Source of the DNA: Linum tenue
Taxonomy: Eukaryota; Streptophyta; Magnoliopsida; Malpighiales; Linaceae
Direction of reading: 5' to 3'
Assembly: GCA_946122785.1 (NCBI GenBank)
Contig: CAMGYJ010000006.1
Span: 35,050,066 to 35,114,065, forward strand
Length of the DNA stretch: 64,000 nucleotides
Part shown: piece by piece, positions 1 through 11,136 of the stretch
How positions within the stretch are numbered: position 1 is the first letter of the stretch
Layout of the letters: the number at the start of each line of letters is the position of its first letter
Program-made: the position numbers and the translations under genes
Notes under the pieces: model-generated
What the model saw: only the letters and a program-made list of their open reading frames with translations
Told to the model about the DNA's origin: nothing
The model's database searches: none

Positions 1-560
1 CACAACCCTATTAGTTGTACAACATAATTGACAGATAGATAGCAAGCTGTGCTTAAGATTATCAACAATTATCACTTTAGTAAAGGTAGGATTTGGAGGC
101 TCTCCAATCGTCCCAACCCCAAGTATTCTACCTTTACTATTATCACCAAAGGTTACTTTACCTCCCTTTTTAAGAGTCAACTCTGAAAAGAGGCTCTTGT
201 TTCTCGTCATATGATGAGAGCGTCCTCTATCTAGATACCATTCATTTGCTCCTGGTCTCTTAATGACTTGCAAAATATTTAGAGTGTTGATTTTGGTACC
301 CACACTTGCTTGGGTCCCTTTTTCTTGGGATACGATTGATATGATTCATAATAGTTATTGTAGTAGCAATTCCTCCTAATGTTCCTTGTTTATGACAATA
401 ATATCATACAATTCTTGAATAGCATTCTTATTTAGCATGTCCTCTTCTAGTACATTTACTACACCTCACGTTTTTCTTGTATTCTTTACTCTGATGACTC
501 TTTCCACAATTCATGCATCTAATTTTGTCATTATCTTCACTATGAGCATCGCATTCAACC
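1..560 (-). pseudogene. Copia protease and start of pre-integrase region (partial)
   Basis: The minus strand encodes the characteristic stretch EWYLDRGRSHHMT followed by VTFGDNSKGRILGVGT, which matches the aspartic protease core of Ty1/Copia polyproteins. The usual DSG active-site triplet reads DRG here, so the catalytic site is altered. The segment continues toward a LKHSLLSICQL motif typical of the region just before the integrase, then leaves the window. It lies directly downstream of the zinc-knuckle gag. Confidence 0.75.
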
Positions 561-572
561 CACATAGTTGAT

Positions 573-2092
573 TTATTGTGAGGCTTTTGCACCTTTTTCT
601 TTAGACTTCTTTTCCATGTGTTTTCCTTCTAATCGCTCTATCTTAGTATTTGGTTTGAGAAGTTTAGTTTTAGAGTCTATTACCATTCTTTCAAGTTCAT
701 TATTTCTAACTCTTAATTCTTCTAGCTCTTCAAGAGTTTTATTATTCTTGGATTTACCTTTTAATTTCTTCAGAACTTGATTTGCATCGCTTAGTGTTGC
801 AATATCCTCTTTTAATTCCTTAATTTCATTCTTACTTAATCTAAAATCCTCTTTTACTTTGTAGTACCTATCTTTTAGTTTCTCAAAATGATTTTGCATT
901 TCTTCATAATCTTCAACTATACTACGAAGATTTGAGCCACAATCACTATCATAAGTTGGAAAGAATGAATATACCTCATCTCCTAGTGATCTTGACGAAG
1001 AGGATCCATCATCACGATTGGCAAATGCCATATAGCCTTGTATTTCACTTTCGTCATATTCACTTTCATCTTCTGATCCACTCCAAGCCACTGCATAGGC
1101 TTTTTCTCTACTCTGTCCTTTGTTAGGACATTCAGCCCTTACATGGCCGCTTTTTCCACACTTGTAACATTTTGGTAACCCTTGATCTTCACAATCACTT
1201 TCCATTTGATTTTTCTTCTTTGAATATAAGAAGATTTTAACTTTCCATTTCTGTTATTCTCACAAAAATAGAAGGAGCTACCCCCTTCCTTGTTTTCTTT
1301 CTAATTTTAAAAACTTTTTGAAATTTTTAGAAATGAGAGCAAATCCTTGATCGAAATCATCTCCTGATCCTTCATCATTTGTGACTCTTTTCTCGGAAGC
1401 CTTAAATGCTAAACTTTTATTTTTCTTGTTATTATACTCGTCGCCTTGAGCTTTTAAGTCAATTTTGACTACTTAGGGATCCTATAAGATTTTCTATACT
1501 AAGAGTAGATAATGTTTTCGCCTCTTCTATAGCAGTTTTCCTAGGCATCCATTCTTTGGGTAAACACCAAAGAATTTCCTGACCAACTCAGCATTGTCAT
1601 TAAGTTTTTCCTAGAGCGCTCAGTCTACTTACTATTAAGTTAAACTGAACATACATATCAGTAATAGACTCACCTGGGTGCATTTTGAACATTTGATATT
1701 CATGCACCAATTGATATATCCTGGATTCCTTTACCTCGGTTGTCCCTTCATGTGATACTTCCAAGGTTTTCCAGATCTAATGTGTCGTCTTACACCGATT
1801 CACCTTATTGAATTCATCTGGACATATCACACAATATAAAAATTTGTTGCCTTAGCATCTAATTCCATCTTCTTTAGATCATCGTTTGACCATGTTTTGG
1901 GATCATATTTAATATCACACACACCTTTCTCCACCACATTCCAAACTCAAAAACCCATTCCCTTGAAGAAAACAATCATACGTGTTTCCCAAAGAGATAG
2001 TTGTATCCATTAAACCATGGTGGTCTATTATGTGAGAAACCCTCCATATGAGTGGAGTTGGATCCATGATTCAAAGATGACCCACTAGCCAT
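573..2092 (-). pseudogene. Copia gag polyprotein with CCHC zinc knuckle, frame-broken
   Basis: A likely start is at 2092, about 70 bases after the LTR, with an NRPPWFNGYNY motif typical of plant Copia gag N-termini (usually followed by a tryptophan-containing membrane-proximal segment, lost here through a frameshift near 1980). The last part, 1205 to 573, is open: 210 residues with a CX2CX4HX4C knuckle at residues 13, 16, 21 and 26, then an acidic Ser-rich stretch and a long charged coiled coil (about residues 100-190). The family role is RNA packaging into virus-like particles. The middle (1206-1990) carries stops and shifts, so no full gag can be made. Confidence 0.8.
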
Positions 2093-2148
2093 GTTTGGCA
2101 TATCGGATCTCAGTTTCCTCGCGGATCTTTCGATCTGTTGAGGGAGCT

Positions 2149-2162
2149 GGGATGTTATACCA
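2149..2162 (-). promoter_or_regulatory. Degenerate primer binding site
   Basis: Two bases inside the LTR end, the minus strand reads TGGTATAACATCCC. The first six bases match the initiator-Met tRNA site (TGGTATCAGAGC) used by most plant Copia elements; the remainder has drifted. Confidence 0.55.
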
Positions 2163-2164
2163 CT

Positions 2165-3142
2165 TGTTAGAGCAATCGGAGTCAGTAATGAATACTTTTG
2201 ACGTGGTCAATACACAAATTAATTCAGATTTCAATAGTGAGAGATTAGCAATAGCTTATTTGAGCTACCCAAAATGGTTTATCAAGAATCTCTCTTGAAA
2301 TGATTAATTTGTTATGACAAACTTGTTCCAACTATGATAGAAGTTTACACTTTGCAAAATTGGAAGGAACACAATTAGAGGAAGTGTAGAGAGAGATAGA
2401 GATGAGTCGGGACACACGATTTTAACGTGGTTCGGCCAATATGGCTTTACATATTGGAGATAGTCACCACTATCTCACGAGAGACTCCAACTTTTAATAA
2501 AATAAAAGACTCTCTAACCTATTAAATAAAAATAACCTTGACACCAAGTGTCAAGAACCAAATAGGTGAAAATCCACACCTATTCAACCCATAGCTAAAT
2601 CCAAGTTAAGCTACCCACTCACTCAATCAAGCCAACACTCTTAGTTTGACTTGATTGAAGAGTAATCCACCTAGTGCAACTTCCGAGCAAGAATTCCCTC
2701 TTTCTCTTGCACTAGTCCCAATTACTAATACCCTTTCTACCCTAAAACCCGACCTAGCTTGACTATCTGAACTTCCAAGATATCAAGCTACTCACACCAC
2801 GAAATATGATCACACTATTTCGCTATTACAAGGGAGAAGAGAACTTTGCAAAAGGTACTCTAGCCTACAAATGACTCTACTTTTTATAGTGGATATGAGA
2901 CTTCATTTCCTTTCATTTGTAGTCCTTTGCGTGGAAAGTATCTCCTTGATTTGATACACTCTTCGATTTATATGGTAACTCCTTTGAGGGCAAGTAATCA
3001 CTTTGAATTCTTTCCTTTTACTAGCAAATCCCTTCACCTTAACCTTGATTGTGATATTTCTGCATGGATTGTTAGTAGCATATATCCAAAGCAAAATATC
3101 CTACGATATTCAAAACGCTAAGTCAAGTTTGTTGACTCAACA
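2165..3142 (-). repeat. 5' LTR of the nested Copia element
   Basis: This 978-base block has TG...CA type ends on the minus strand (TGTTG at the outer edge, CTAACA at the inner edge). It holds a TATA-like TATAAAAAG on the minus strand around 2880-2888, and downstream transcribed sequence including the ACGTGGTTCGGCC-type stretch (plus strand near 2428) seen in many plant Copia LTRs. The partner LTR is outside the window, so identity and age cannot be estimated. Confidence 0.65.
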
Positions 3143-3900
3143 CAGATCTATGCACTTCAATACCAAGAAAATAAGAGAGAGAGCCGAGATCTTTAAGGCT
3201 AAAGGTAGTATGCAGGTTCGCCTTAAGCTGATCAATACCAATATAATCATCCCCTATGACGATCATGTCATCGACGTAAATCAGCAGGACAACCCGGACG
3301 TGAGGAGTGGTATGAGTGAACAAGGAGGGATCATTTTGGCTCTGCTGAAACCCGAATCCCAAGATAGTTTGCTGAAATTTTACGAACCAGGCCTAGGGAG
3401 CTTCCTTCAAGCCATATAATGATCGATGAAGTAGAGAAACCTGGATAGGAGATCCGTGCGGGTAACCAAGGGGAATCTCCATGTACACAACCTCCTTCAA
3501 GTCGCCGTGAAGGAATGGATTCTTAATGTCGAGTTCGAACAGATGACAATGGAGAAGGGCAGCCTCTGCTAGCAATGTACGAACAGTCTGCATCTTAGCC
3601 ACAAGTGCGAAAGTCTCATTGAAATCTATCCCATACGCCTAGGTGAAGCCCTGGGCCACAACCCGAGCCTTATATTGCTCTAGACTACCATGAGGATGAT
3701 ACTTAAGATTATAGAGCCAACGATAACCAATGACAGGAACTTCTGGTAGGGGACAATAACCAATTGTCCATGTACGATTCGCGTCTAGGGAGGTGAACTC
3801 CTCGGTCATGGCGCGGTCCCAATGAGGATTGCCCTTGGCTTGGGAGTACCTCATAGGGATGGGGATAGAGTCCACATCATTGGCAATATAGTCACCAAAA
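3143..3900 (-). pseudogene. Copia reverse transcriptase fragment
   Basis: Open stretches contain ELDIKNPFLHGDLKEVVYME and LLIYVDDMIVIGDD, the latter with the YVDD catalytic box intact. Just upstream (3639-3860) the frame reads WDRAMTEEFTSLDANRTW, the conserved start of the Copia RT domain. The frames are offset from each other and the C-terminal half and RNase H are missing because of the nested LTR. Confidence 0.85.
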
Positions 3901-4261
3901 AGAATAGGAGGTTGGCCAAAGTTTACTCGGCTGAACTTACAAGTAACTTCAGGCGGAGGAGGAGGTGAATCCGCCGAGCTATAGGAAGAAGTTGAACTTG
4001 CTGGAAATGATGAACTGATCATCGGGGTGGACATGGATGCAGAACTGTGAGGCATCGAGGTGGACATGGAGTCGGAACTAGACGTCGAGGGCGACGCAGA
4101 ACTAGACAGAGCGAATGAGGGCGAGGTGGGGGGAGGCAGCTCGGGAGGGAGATCATCATCAACAAGCTCAAGCTCTTTTCCAAAGGAGGGCAAATGAGTC
4201 GAGGAAAACAATAAGGACTCGGATGAGGACGACTAATAGAACATGACATTTTCGAAGAAAA

Positions 4262-4930
4262 CTACATGACATGATATCCTAATAGGACCAAGGGAGGGAT
4301 CAAAGCACAAATACCCCTTGTGAATGTCACTGTAACCAAGGAATGCACATCGAACATTTTTAGAGGATAGTTTATGATGCTCACGACAAGGAAGAAGGAC
4401 AAAACACAGATACCCAAAGACACGAAGGCAAGAGTACGGGGGATGTGAGGCATAAAGGGCAAAGTATGGGCTCTAGTTTTTTTTCAAAACAAAAGTGACT
4501 TGGTGATTAATCAGTCTAACTGTAGTAGCAACCGCTTTAGGCAAAAAACGAGTGGGTACAGACGAGGAGAGAAGAAGAGCTCGTGTTAACTTAACCGAAT
4601 GGCAATTTTTCCGTTCCACTATGCCATTCTGTTGCGAGACACCTGGGCATGATATTTGGCACAAAATTCCATGTGCTTTTCAATACTCTAGCAATGGGGT
4701 TGAGCTTAATTCGCTACCAGGATCCGATCTAAGAATTTTTACAGTGTTGCCAAATTGGGTACGAATCATGGTAAAAAACTAAGTAGTACCTCATATACGT
4801 CATATTTGAGGTGAAGAAAATAAACCCACATGCAACGAGTGACATGGTCAATTAAAAGGGCAAAGTACTTATAGCCATTGCGAGAAGTAACGGGGGAAGG
4901 CCCCCACAAATCCGTATGGACCAGATGAAA
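4262..4930 (-). pseudogene. Copia integrase fragment
   Basis: The minus strand shows CPGVSQQNGIVERKN, the end of the Copia integrase catalytic core with its final acidic residue (E of VERKN), followed by a region matching the post-core LINHQV segment. Several frame changes separate the pieces, so only fragments remain. Confidence 0.8.
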
Positions 4931-4933
4931 TGG

Positions 4934-5690
4934 TTAAGCAATGATCGTGCTACTTGAGGGAAAAGAGATACTTTTGTCCTTGGCCTCAACACAACTGGAA
5001 CAAGGCAGTGAAGAAGAACAAGTGACTGATTTATTACCAAGTAACTGTTGTTTAAACATCAATTGTAAATGACTCGAGTTTGGGTGACCTAAACGGTTAT
5101 GCCAAAGATGCCACTGACTATCTGATTGACTAGAGAAAACCACAAGGGGACTTGGGATGGAAACAGGACAAGTCACACTAGACACCTAGGAAAATGATGA
5201 CGCAGTGGTAGACACAAAGATAAGTGGACAACCTTGACTCGAGAGCTCCTCCAAGGTAAATGTACGACCTGTCTTACTCCCTCTTTCGATCAGCCTCCCC
5301 GTTGTCAGTTCCTGCACAAAACACCCAGAAGGTGCGAACAATACCGAGCAGTTATCATCAACCAGTTGGCTCACGGAAACGAGATTAGGGTGAAGTTTGG
5401 GAACATGAAGCACATTATTCAAATTAACCCGCGACTGTCTAATGGACCCAAGCCCTGTAACAGGTATGTGTCCACCATTCGCCACTTGGATTTTATTAGC
5501 AACCGGTTTAACATGCCATAGAGACGAGGAATCACTTGTCATCTGACTAAGACAAGCTGAGTCTAGGAGCCAAGGTCTAGCTTTACCTAAGACTTGGAGC
5601 ACCGTAAAAGCAGTGTTGATGGCGACGAGAAGGGACTTCTGAAGGGCAATGTGAATAAGCTTCATCAATTCAATTCTTCTAATTAAATAT
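4934..5690 (-). pseudogene. Copia protease and pre-integrase fragment
   Basis: The 5668-5186 frame has WLLDSACLSQMTSD, a degenerate protease active-site region (family DSGAS), followed by the NVLHVPKLHPNLVSVSQL motif. The 5185-4934 frame has HLWHNRLGHPNSSHL, the zinc-binding HHCC pre-integrase region. The two frames are offset. A start codon at 5668 exists but lacks upstream gag, so this is a remnant and not a gene. Confidence 0.85.
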
Positions 5691-6171
5691 ACAACTAATC
5701 CAATTCATTTAAATCCGAATCACAAGGCTTATGTGTTATGTCTCTCTAGTTTATAGTTTGCACATGCATGGATACCATGTGTTCAATGAATGTGGGTTGT
5801 CGAAATTCGAACACAAGGCCACTCGATCATCAAAGGCTTTTACATAATGTCAAGAACCATTTGATCCTAATAATCCGAGTTATTTGAAAAGTTCCAATTA
5901 TTCCTCTTATATCATTTACTTACATTTAAATGTACACAATGCATTATTATTTTTTAATAACATTAATTAATTGTTCCCATTACTTAGTAGGTTACAATAA
6001 TAGGTGACAGTAAGATAGATTAGCAAAACTTTAGGTAACAGTAACCTTACTTCTCATTTATATCTACAAAATATATAACGGCAAAACATGAGTTGAAATT
6101 GTCCTATATTTCAAATTTCGTGGGCTGAGAGTGATTCTAGGAAGGTCATTTTTGTCACTGCACACAAATCA
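5691..6171. other. AT-rich spacer, nothing recognised
   Basis: I see no coding frame, terminal repeat or RNA gene. It separates the Copia relic from the probable Helitron start. Confidence 0.5.
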
Positions 6172-8860
6172 TCTTTATATATTAAAATTGTTATCATTGG
6201 AGTTCGAACAATGCTCACTTAATAAATGAAAGAGAGAGCATTATAACCAACTAGGATACATTGGATTATTGTTATTTCTTTGATTATGTTCGGTGATGAT
6301 GCTTCTATATTTATGTTTTACCTTAATTTTTTATATTTTATAGAGAGAGGTTAGTTCTAAATCAGAACTCAAGTAACATTGATTCAAACATTAATATAAA
6401 ATTATAAGCGCAGTTTAGTTTAGACAAAATAGAAAAGTATATTTTACTCTCTATAATAATTAATTTAATCTTCATATTTGTGATGTTTGAAATATTTTAT
6501 ATATGATTTAGAGGTATACTTATTATTTGTGGCATCAATGGTAGTTGGTTCAAATATAGTATTACATCATGTAGTCAAAATCTAATATTGGGTGCATTTA
6601 TGAATGGTTTTTATTTATTTTGGTGTTGTGAATAGGTAGAAACTTAATTATTAGAATGAATATATGATATAACTATACCTAGGCACATGGTTGAGCTAGC
6701 ACGACACAATTACCGCATACCATGAGTACAATATATATGGATCAGCCCTATACAAACATGAATGTTTCATGAGTCCTACCACACTTAAACTTCAAAGGCT
6801 CGCGCACAATTGCGAGCACCACACAGTTTATATTGGTGAACTTATGTTTTATGGACAAATGCGCCATATGATAAAAATAAAACAAAATACTCTAAAGATA
6901 ATATATAAATTTTGAATTAATGAGTAGATATTCATATCATATCAACGTGTGACAACTCATATTCTATAAGGTTTATTAAATACATTCATTATTTATTTTG
7001 AGACTCTAATTTTTACAATGTATACAGCTATACACTCATTTATAAAATAATTCTTGATTAACTTCTTAGCGTAAAAGTCTTTTGTACAGCTTGTAGTAAT
7101 AACAAACAACTTTAACAATAACTTTAGAAGTAAGTAAAGTGAAGAAGAAATTGAAATTTAGTATCACTTTACAAATGTTTGTGTGTTTGAGCCTTTGAGT
7201 GAGGGGAGATTTTTTTGGTCTATTTTTTTTTTTTTTTTTTGAAGAAGGGGTTGAAACTCATATATCATTTGTTCAAATATTGCATATTGAATTGCAGTAT
7301 TGAACATTTAGAAGCGATATATAATTTTTAAATTAGTATTAATTTAACTCCGGTTGACCAATAGCCTTAAATCTCTTGCTAATCTGACATTATTAGACCC
7401 AATAATCATAAGATGATATTTAGTTTGATGTGTCGGTTAAAAACCATGTTTTATGTGTAATTAATTTGTACAATAAATACATGTAAATAAGTAAAGATTA
7501 ACCTGATTATTTATTTTGATTCTTTAGATAACTCAATTTTTTTAAGGGATAAACTAATTATACACTCAATCGATTGGTTTAACGAGTTTCTTTTTATCAC
7601 TTTATGTAATTAGTTTAGTCACATGCTATCAAACTGCTTTGCTCCGACAAAGAATAAGCAATCAACTGCTCGCCAAATTTCAGGGGCTCTGATTCACACT
7701 ATTGACTGTGCATGGAGAGGAAGCATTTCGAACGCAAAATTGGAGAAGTAATTGGGATGTTTATAGGTTTCTCTCGATTACAGATGACGGGAAGAAAGAG
7801 CAAGGGAATGGGGACAATGGCGAGATACAAAGCTCAGAGAGAGATGAAAGAACAAACGAAAAAAGAAAGAGAAAGGCATAGAGTGAGTGAGATGACACAT
7901 TTAAAAGAGGGGGGAAATGAGGTAGTGTGAAATAATTGTTCTTCTGCTTTGATTAGTGAGTATTGTTGATCTTATTTTGTTGAGTTTTGCTTTATTTTAG
8001 GAGATGACATTATATTTGATAGATTTTTTCCATTTCAATTTAGAATCCTAAATCAATATTATCGTTTAGATGATTTTCTCTTGATACGATTATCCCATGA
8101 AAAAATGGAGAAAAGGCTAGGCTCTCAGTGGGTTATGGAAAACCTCTCAAGAATATGAAGTTTCCTTTCTTTTCTAGGTCCTTGTTCTTCCCTCTTGGAT
8201 TGTGTGTTTGTTGGAATTGTCTGTGGTGGCTGGGAAGCTTTTGTTTATCCTTTTCTTTCTTGGGACCGCCCTTTCTGTACCCTGTTCCTTTTGTTTGATT
8301 TTTTGTTTTGGCTTTCACTCTGAAGCCATTATTTTGGTCTTCCTTTCTTGGTTTGTCCGTCCCGTTGGATTTTGTTTGAACAGTTTTTTATATATAAAAG
8401 CTCACCATTATAAAAAAAAATGTTATCCTTCACATTGCTCAACTAACTATTAGTGACAACTTAACATCATGCCCTATATACTTCAAATCAAGCAACTTCA
8501 GCTTAATTATCAACGATGTGGTAAAAAGGAATACACTCTATTGGGAAAAACTTAAAGGACAAATTGAATTCTATGAGAGACATTTTCTTTCAACCTAAAG
8601 GTTGATTATGTAATGAAAGACAATTAATTATATTTATTTCTTTTTTCATTCAATAATTATATGTGATGTTTATATCATATTTTTCTCTTTTCATGGAGGT
8701 CTAAACACATTATGCATAGTTGGATCACTTTCAAAAATGTTAGGTGCATAACTAAGGTATAAAACACTCATTTCATGCATTTCAAATTATCTATTACATC
8801 GATTACCTATACCATATTTCTCGACAAAATTCTTCCGACCAACGGGTCGGATACGTGCTA

Positions 8861-8861
<1 letters not shown>
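6172..8861 (+). mobile_element. Probable non-autonomous Helitron
   Basis: The right end has the family's three landmarks: a short hairpin (CCGACC-AACG-GGTCGG, 8835-8850), a seven-base gap, then CTAG at 8858-8861 followed by T. A candidate left end, TCTTTATATATTAAAATTG, starts at 6172 directly after an A, matching the TC start and A|T insertion rule. The interior is AT-rich with no Rep/helicase. It holds a 70-residue basic ORF (7712-7930) that I do not recognise, and a T-rich block (8150-8420) ending in an A run that resembles a LINE 3' tail. The 3' end is well supported; the 5' end is one of several possible TC sites. Confidence 0.5.

Positions 8862-8932
<71 letters not shown>
8862..8932. repeat. 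(TA)n microsatellite
   Basis: About 71 uninterrupted bases of TA/AT dinucleotide start at the base right after the probable Helitron CTAG end. Helitrons insert into AT dinucleotides, so the repeat may be the target or may have grown from it. Confidence 0.95.
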
Positions 8933-8934
<2 letters not shown>

Positions 8935-9087
8935 TGCCTTTGATACATTGAGTATAAAAACGCTATCTAGACATCGAATTAGCAGGATTTTTGGGCATAA
9001 TACTATACCCTAACCCTTAATGAGTGAACCCTAGGTCCTAATTATCTAAATCATAAACTATAAACCCTAAAATGGTGCATTACTAGT

Positions 9088-9510
9088 TCTGAGCTGCAAT
9101 TGTATTTGGTTGATCCTTTGATACCTGCTTTTGGGGACATTGATGGAGTCTCTAAGCTGCTTCCTTTTGATGTCTTGAAATATTGGAAGGACCATCAATT
9201 TCGATTTCCTCACCTCTCTAGAATGGCAAAGGATGTACTTTCTATTTCAATTTCATCATTTGCATCAGAGTCTTCTTTTAGTTTGGGAGGAAGAATATTA
9301 ACAAAATGGAGAACTTTAATTTTGTCTGATACTCTTGAAGCTGTTGTGACAACTCGTAATTGGATACAAGGATACCAAATGGGTAAGATAAAACAAACTG
9401 TTATATTTGTACCGAACACACTATTCTCTTTTCCTTATCAAATTTTTTTCCACCGATTAATTGTACAAATGATGATGATGAAGATACGAGGGATGATGGA
9501 GAAGAAGTAA
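9088..9510 (+). pseudogene. hAT transposase C-terminal (dimerisation) fragment
   Basis: The frame gives ELQLYLVDPLIP, DVLKYWKDHQFRFPHLSRMA and FASESSFSLGGRILTKWR, then TLEAVVTTRNWIQGY. This is the hAT C-terminal dimerisation domain, with the W and the ASES-FS-GGR signature. The N-terminal BED finger and catalytic core are absent. The start codon at 9100 is incidental because the homologous sequence begins upstream at 9088. A tail after residue 100 is non-homologous. It is a relic. Confidence 0.85.
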
Positions 9511-9915
9511 AGCTTCTAGAGTGATCGTCATTTGAAATGTCAATTTGTTTTTTGGACCTGTTTTTATTGATATTTGAGGTCTTGAGACAATATGAACTAT
9601 GAGTCATGTATTCTTGTTCTGATCAGACTTTTGTGAACTATTATTAGTCTTGTTTATAATAGGACCATGATATTTGGATTTTTAAATCTTCTTATAATGT
9701 ATGTCATATGCTAAGTTAATATTTTCTAATATTATGTGCACTATTAGGTTGATGATGTATCTAAATCAATATTTGATGATGTTATATGCGTTATTAGCTT
9801 GATGTTGTATCTTATTATACTAAGTTAATATTTGATGATGTAATGATCAAACTTTAGTGAACTAGGATTCAAATGTCAACTTTTTGTTTATTTTCATCGA
9901 ATTCCTTCTATTATA
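9511..9915. other. AT-rich trailing sequence of the hAT relic
   Basis: This stretch carries internal near-repeats (aatatttgatgatgt/ttagcttgatgttgtat around 9715-9840) and no coding frame. It is probably the untranslated 3' part of the hAT element. Confidence 0.4.
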
Positions 9916-10127
9916 GTAGGGTTGCGGGTTGGTCAGGTTACGGGTAGGTCAGGTTGGTTAGGTTTCGGGTTGGTCGAATTGCGGGTTGGTCGAACTGCGG
10001 TCGATCGGATTGCAGGTCGGTCGGGTACCGGGTCATTGACTTTTGTTCAAATCGAATTGCGGGCTGGTTGCGTATGGGGTTGATCGGGCAGGTTACTCGG
10101 GTTGGGTTATATTTTGACACCTCCATT
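9916..10127. repeat. hAT-like subterminal repeat array and right end
   Basis: Short GGGTTGGTC/GGTTGCGGG-type units are reiterated across 9920-10110, and the block closes with ATTTTGACACCTCCA. The reverse complement of that end (TGGAGGTGTCAAAAT) is close to the TAGGGGTGTCAAAAT terminus seen on many plant hAT elements. Repeated short motifs near the ends are the family's transposase-binding sites. A matching left terminus was not found, so the element is probably 5' truncated. Confidence 0.45.
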
Positions 10128-10134
10128 TATGATG

Positions 10135-10738
10135 CAGGTTGCTGATGACGTATGCTTGTCCAACTGGTGCATTCTGCTATTGTACTTGTGGAAGGAGCAT
10201 AATGTCCATTTTTTCAACGGCATTAAGCTTTCCTGAAGATGGGATAGCGAGCAGAGCGTCAGCGAATGCCAACTACCAGGCGCACCAGCTGAAGGTGGAA
10301 CATGAAAATCTAGCCGCACCTCGATGGCGGCGGATGCTGGAATACCTGCTTCCAGGGGTGAAGTAGGTATTGGAGTTGTTCTTCGAGGTTTTGAAGGCCA
10401 AGTCATTGCAGCTACGAAGACAACGCGAGTCGCGAAAGCAATGAGGTTGGAGCTCGGTGTTCAGATTGCTAGACAATTCCAGATCACTAGTCCTATACTA
10501 GAGTCGGACAGACCAACTCAGTTATTGAAACTGAAGCTGGAGTAAAATGCACAGTATCCGGCAAATCTGGACCAATGGGAGCTGCAGACACGTCCCAAGA
10601 ACAGCAAATGAAGCTTTCCATGTCATGGCACATACAAGAACTCGATTGAACGAACAAACGATTTGGGTAGATAGTGAAATTTGCGTTGTTACCGTTTCTT
10701 CTGATTAATAATATTGCCACCGATTTTGATAACAAAAA
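10135..10738 (+). pseudogene. LINE (L1-type) ORF2 3' fragment: RNase H-like domain
   Basis: Pieces in shifting frames read LLYLWKEHNVHFFNG (the tryptophan-containing end of the zf-RVT region) and GVVLRGFEGQVIAATKTTR ... LGVQIARQFQITSPILESD, the RNase H-like domain (RVT_3 type) at the end of plant LINE ORF2. A weak tail follows, ending GATAACAAAAAAG, a plausible degraded poly(A). The same domain occurs in the larger LINE relic at 13736-18038 on the opposite strand. It is 5' truncated, as is usual for LINE insertions. Confidence 0.75.
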
Positions 10739-11136
10739 AGCAACCCTCGAGAACAATCTATACTTGGCATTTACAACACATCGATAACACAGGATTCAAC
10801 AAACTGACGTAAAGCAGCAGCTGGAACCTACGGTTCTGAAGATATAAGTATAACACACTCCTCCGTTAACAATATAAACACGTAGCCCAGTAGGAGCGGC
10901 TTTTAAACATCCTATGATTCCGTTGCCAACGTTAGAAACACGGAACACATTAACAGACCGACACTACACACTAGTAGTCCCCAAACAAAGATTTCCTGCA
11001 CGGACATGCGAGATACAAACGATGAAAGCAAACATCATCCATCTGAGACAAACTGACCAAGTACGGAGAACACCCGTTCTTCCTCTGCTACACATCCATG
11101 GAAGCAGCAGCCAAGATCAGTATTTCGCTTCACTCA
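10739..11136. other. Spacer including probable 3' UTR of the PPR gene
   Basis: No domain is recognisable. The portion next to 11137 should hold the 3' untranslated region of the minus-strand PPR gene. The frame at 10914-11249 is chance and overlaps the end of that gene. Confidence 0.4.

Larger units (their letters stand above)
1..3142 (-). mobile_element. Copia LTR retrotransposon, 5' portion (minus strand)
   Basis: Reading right to left there is a 5' LTR (3142 to 2165), a degenerate primer binding site, gag, and the start of the protease region, which runs off the window at base 1. The LTR begins TGTTG and ends CTAACA on the minus strand. Its outer end falls inside the reverse transcriptase of another Copia relic, so this element is the younger, nested one. 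The target duplication should be 3143-3147 (CAGAT); the partner copy lies beyond base 1. The frames are broken, so the element is dead. Order and orientation are seen directly; the exact outer LTR edge is inferred from the TG end and the break in the neighbouring RT. Confidence 0.8.
3143..5690 (-). mobile_element. Older Copia polyprotein relic (protease, integrase, RT)
   Basis: Reading right to left, pieces of one Copia pol occur in order: protease and pre-integrase zinc region (5690-4934), integrase (about 4930-4262), a Ser/Pro-rich linker (4211-3900), and reverse transcriptase (about 3900-3143). The RT stops abruptly after an LGIEVHRS motif where the younger Copia LTR begins. No LTR or gag of its own is visible; the right edge near 5690 grades into AT-rich sequence. 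Stops and frameshifts throughout make it non-functional. Confidence 0.8.

Noticed and set aside
3003..3419. 138-residue plus-strand ORF
   Set aside because: It spans the junction of the Copia LTR and the older RT on the opposite strand; the minus strand carries clear RT motifs, so this frame is a shadow.
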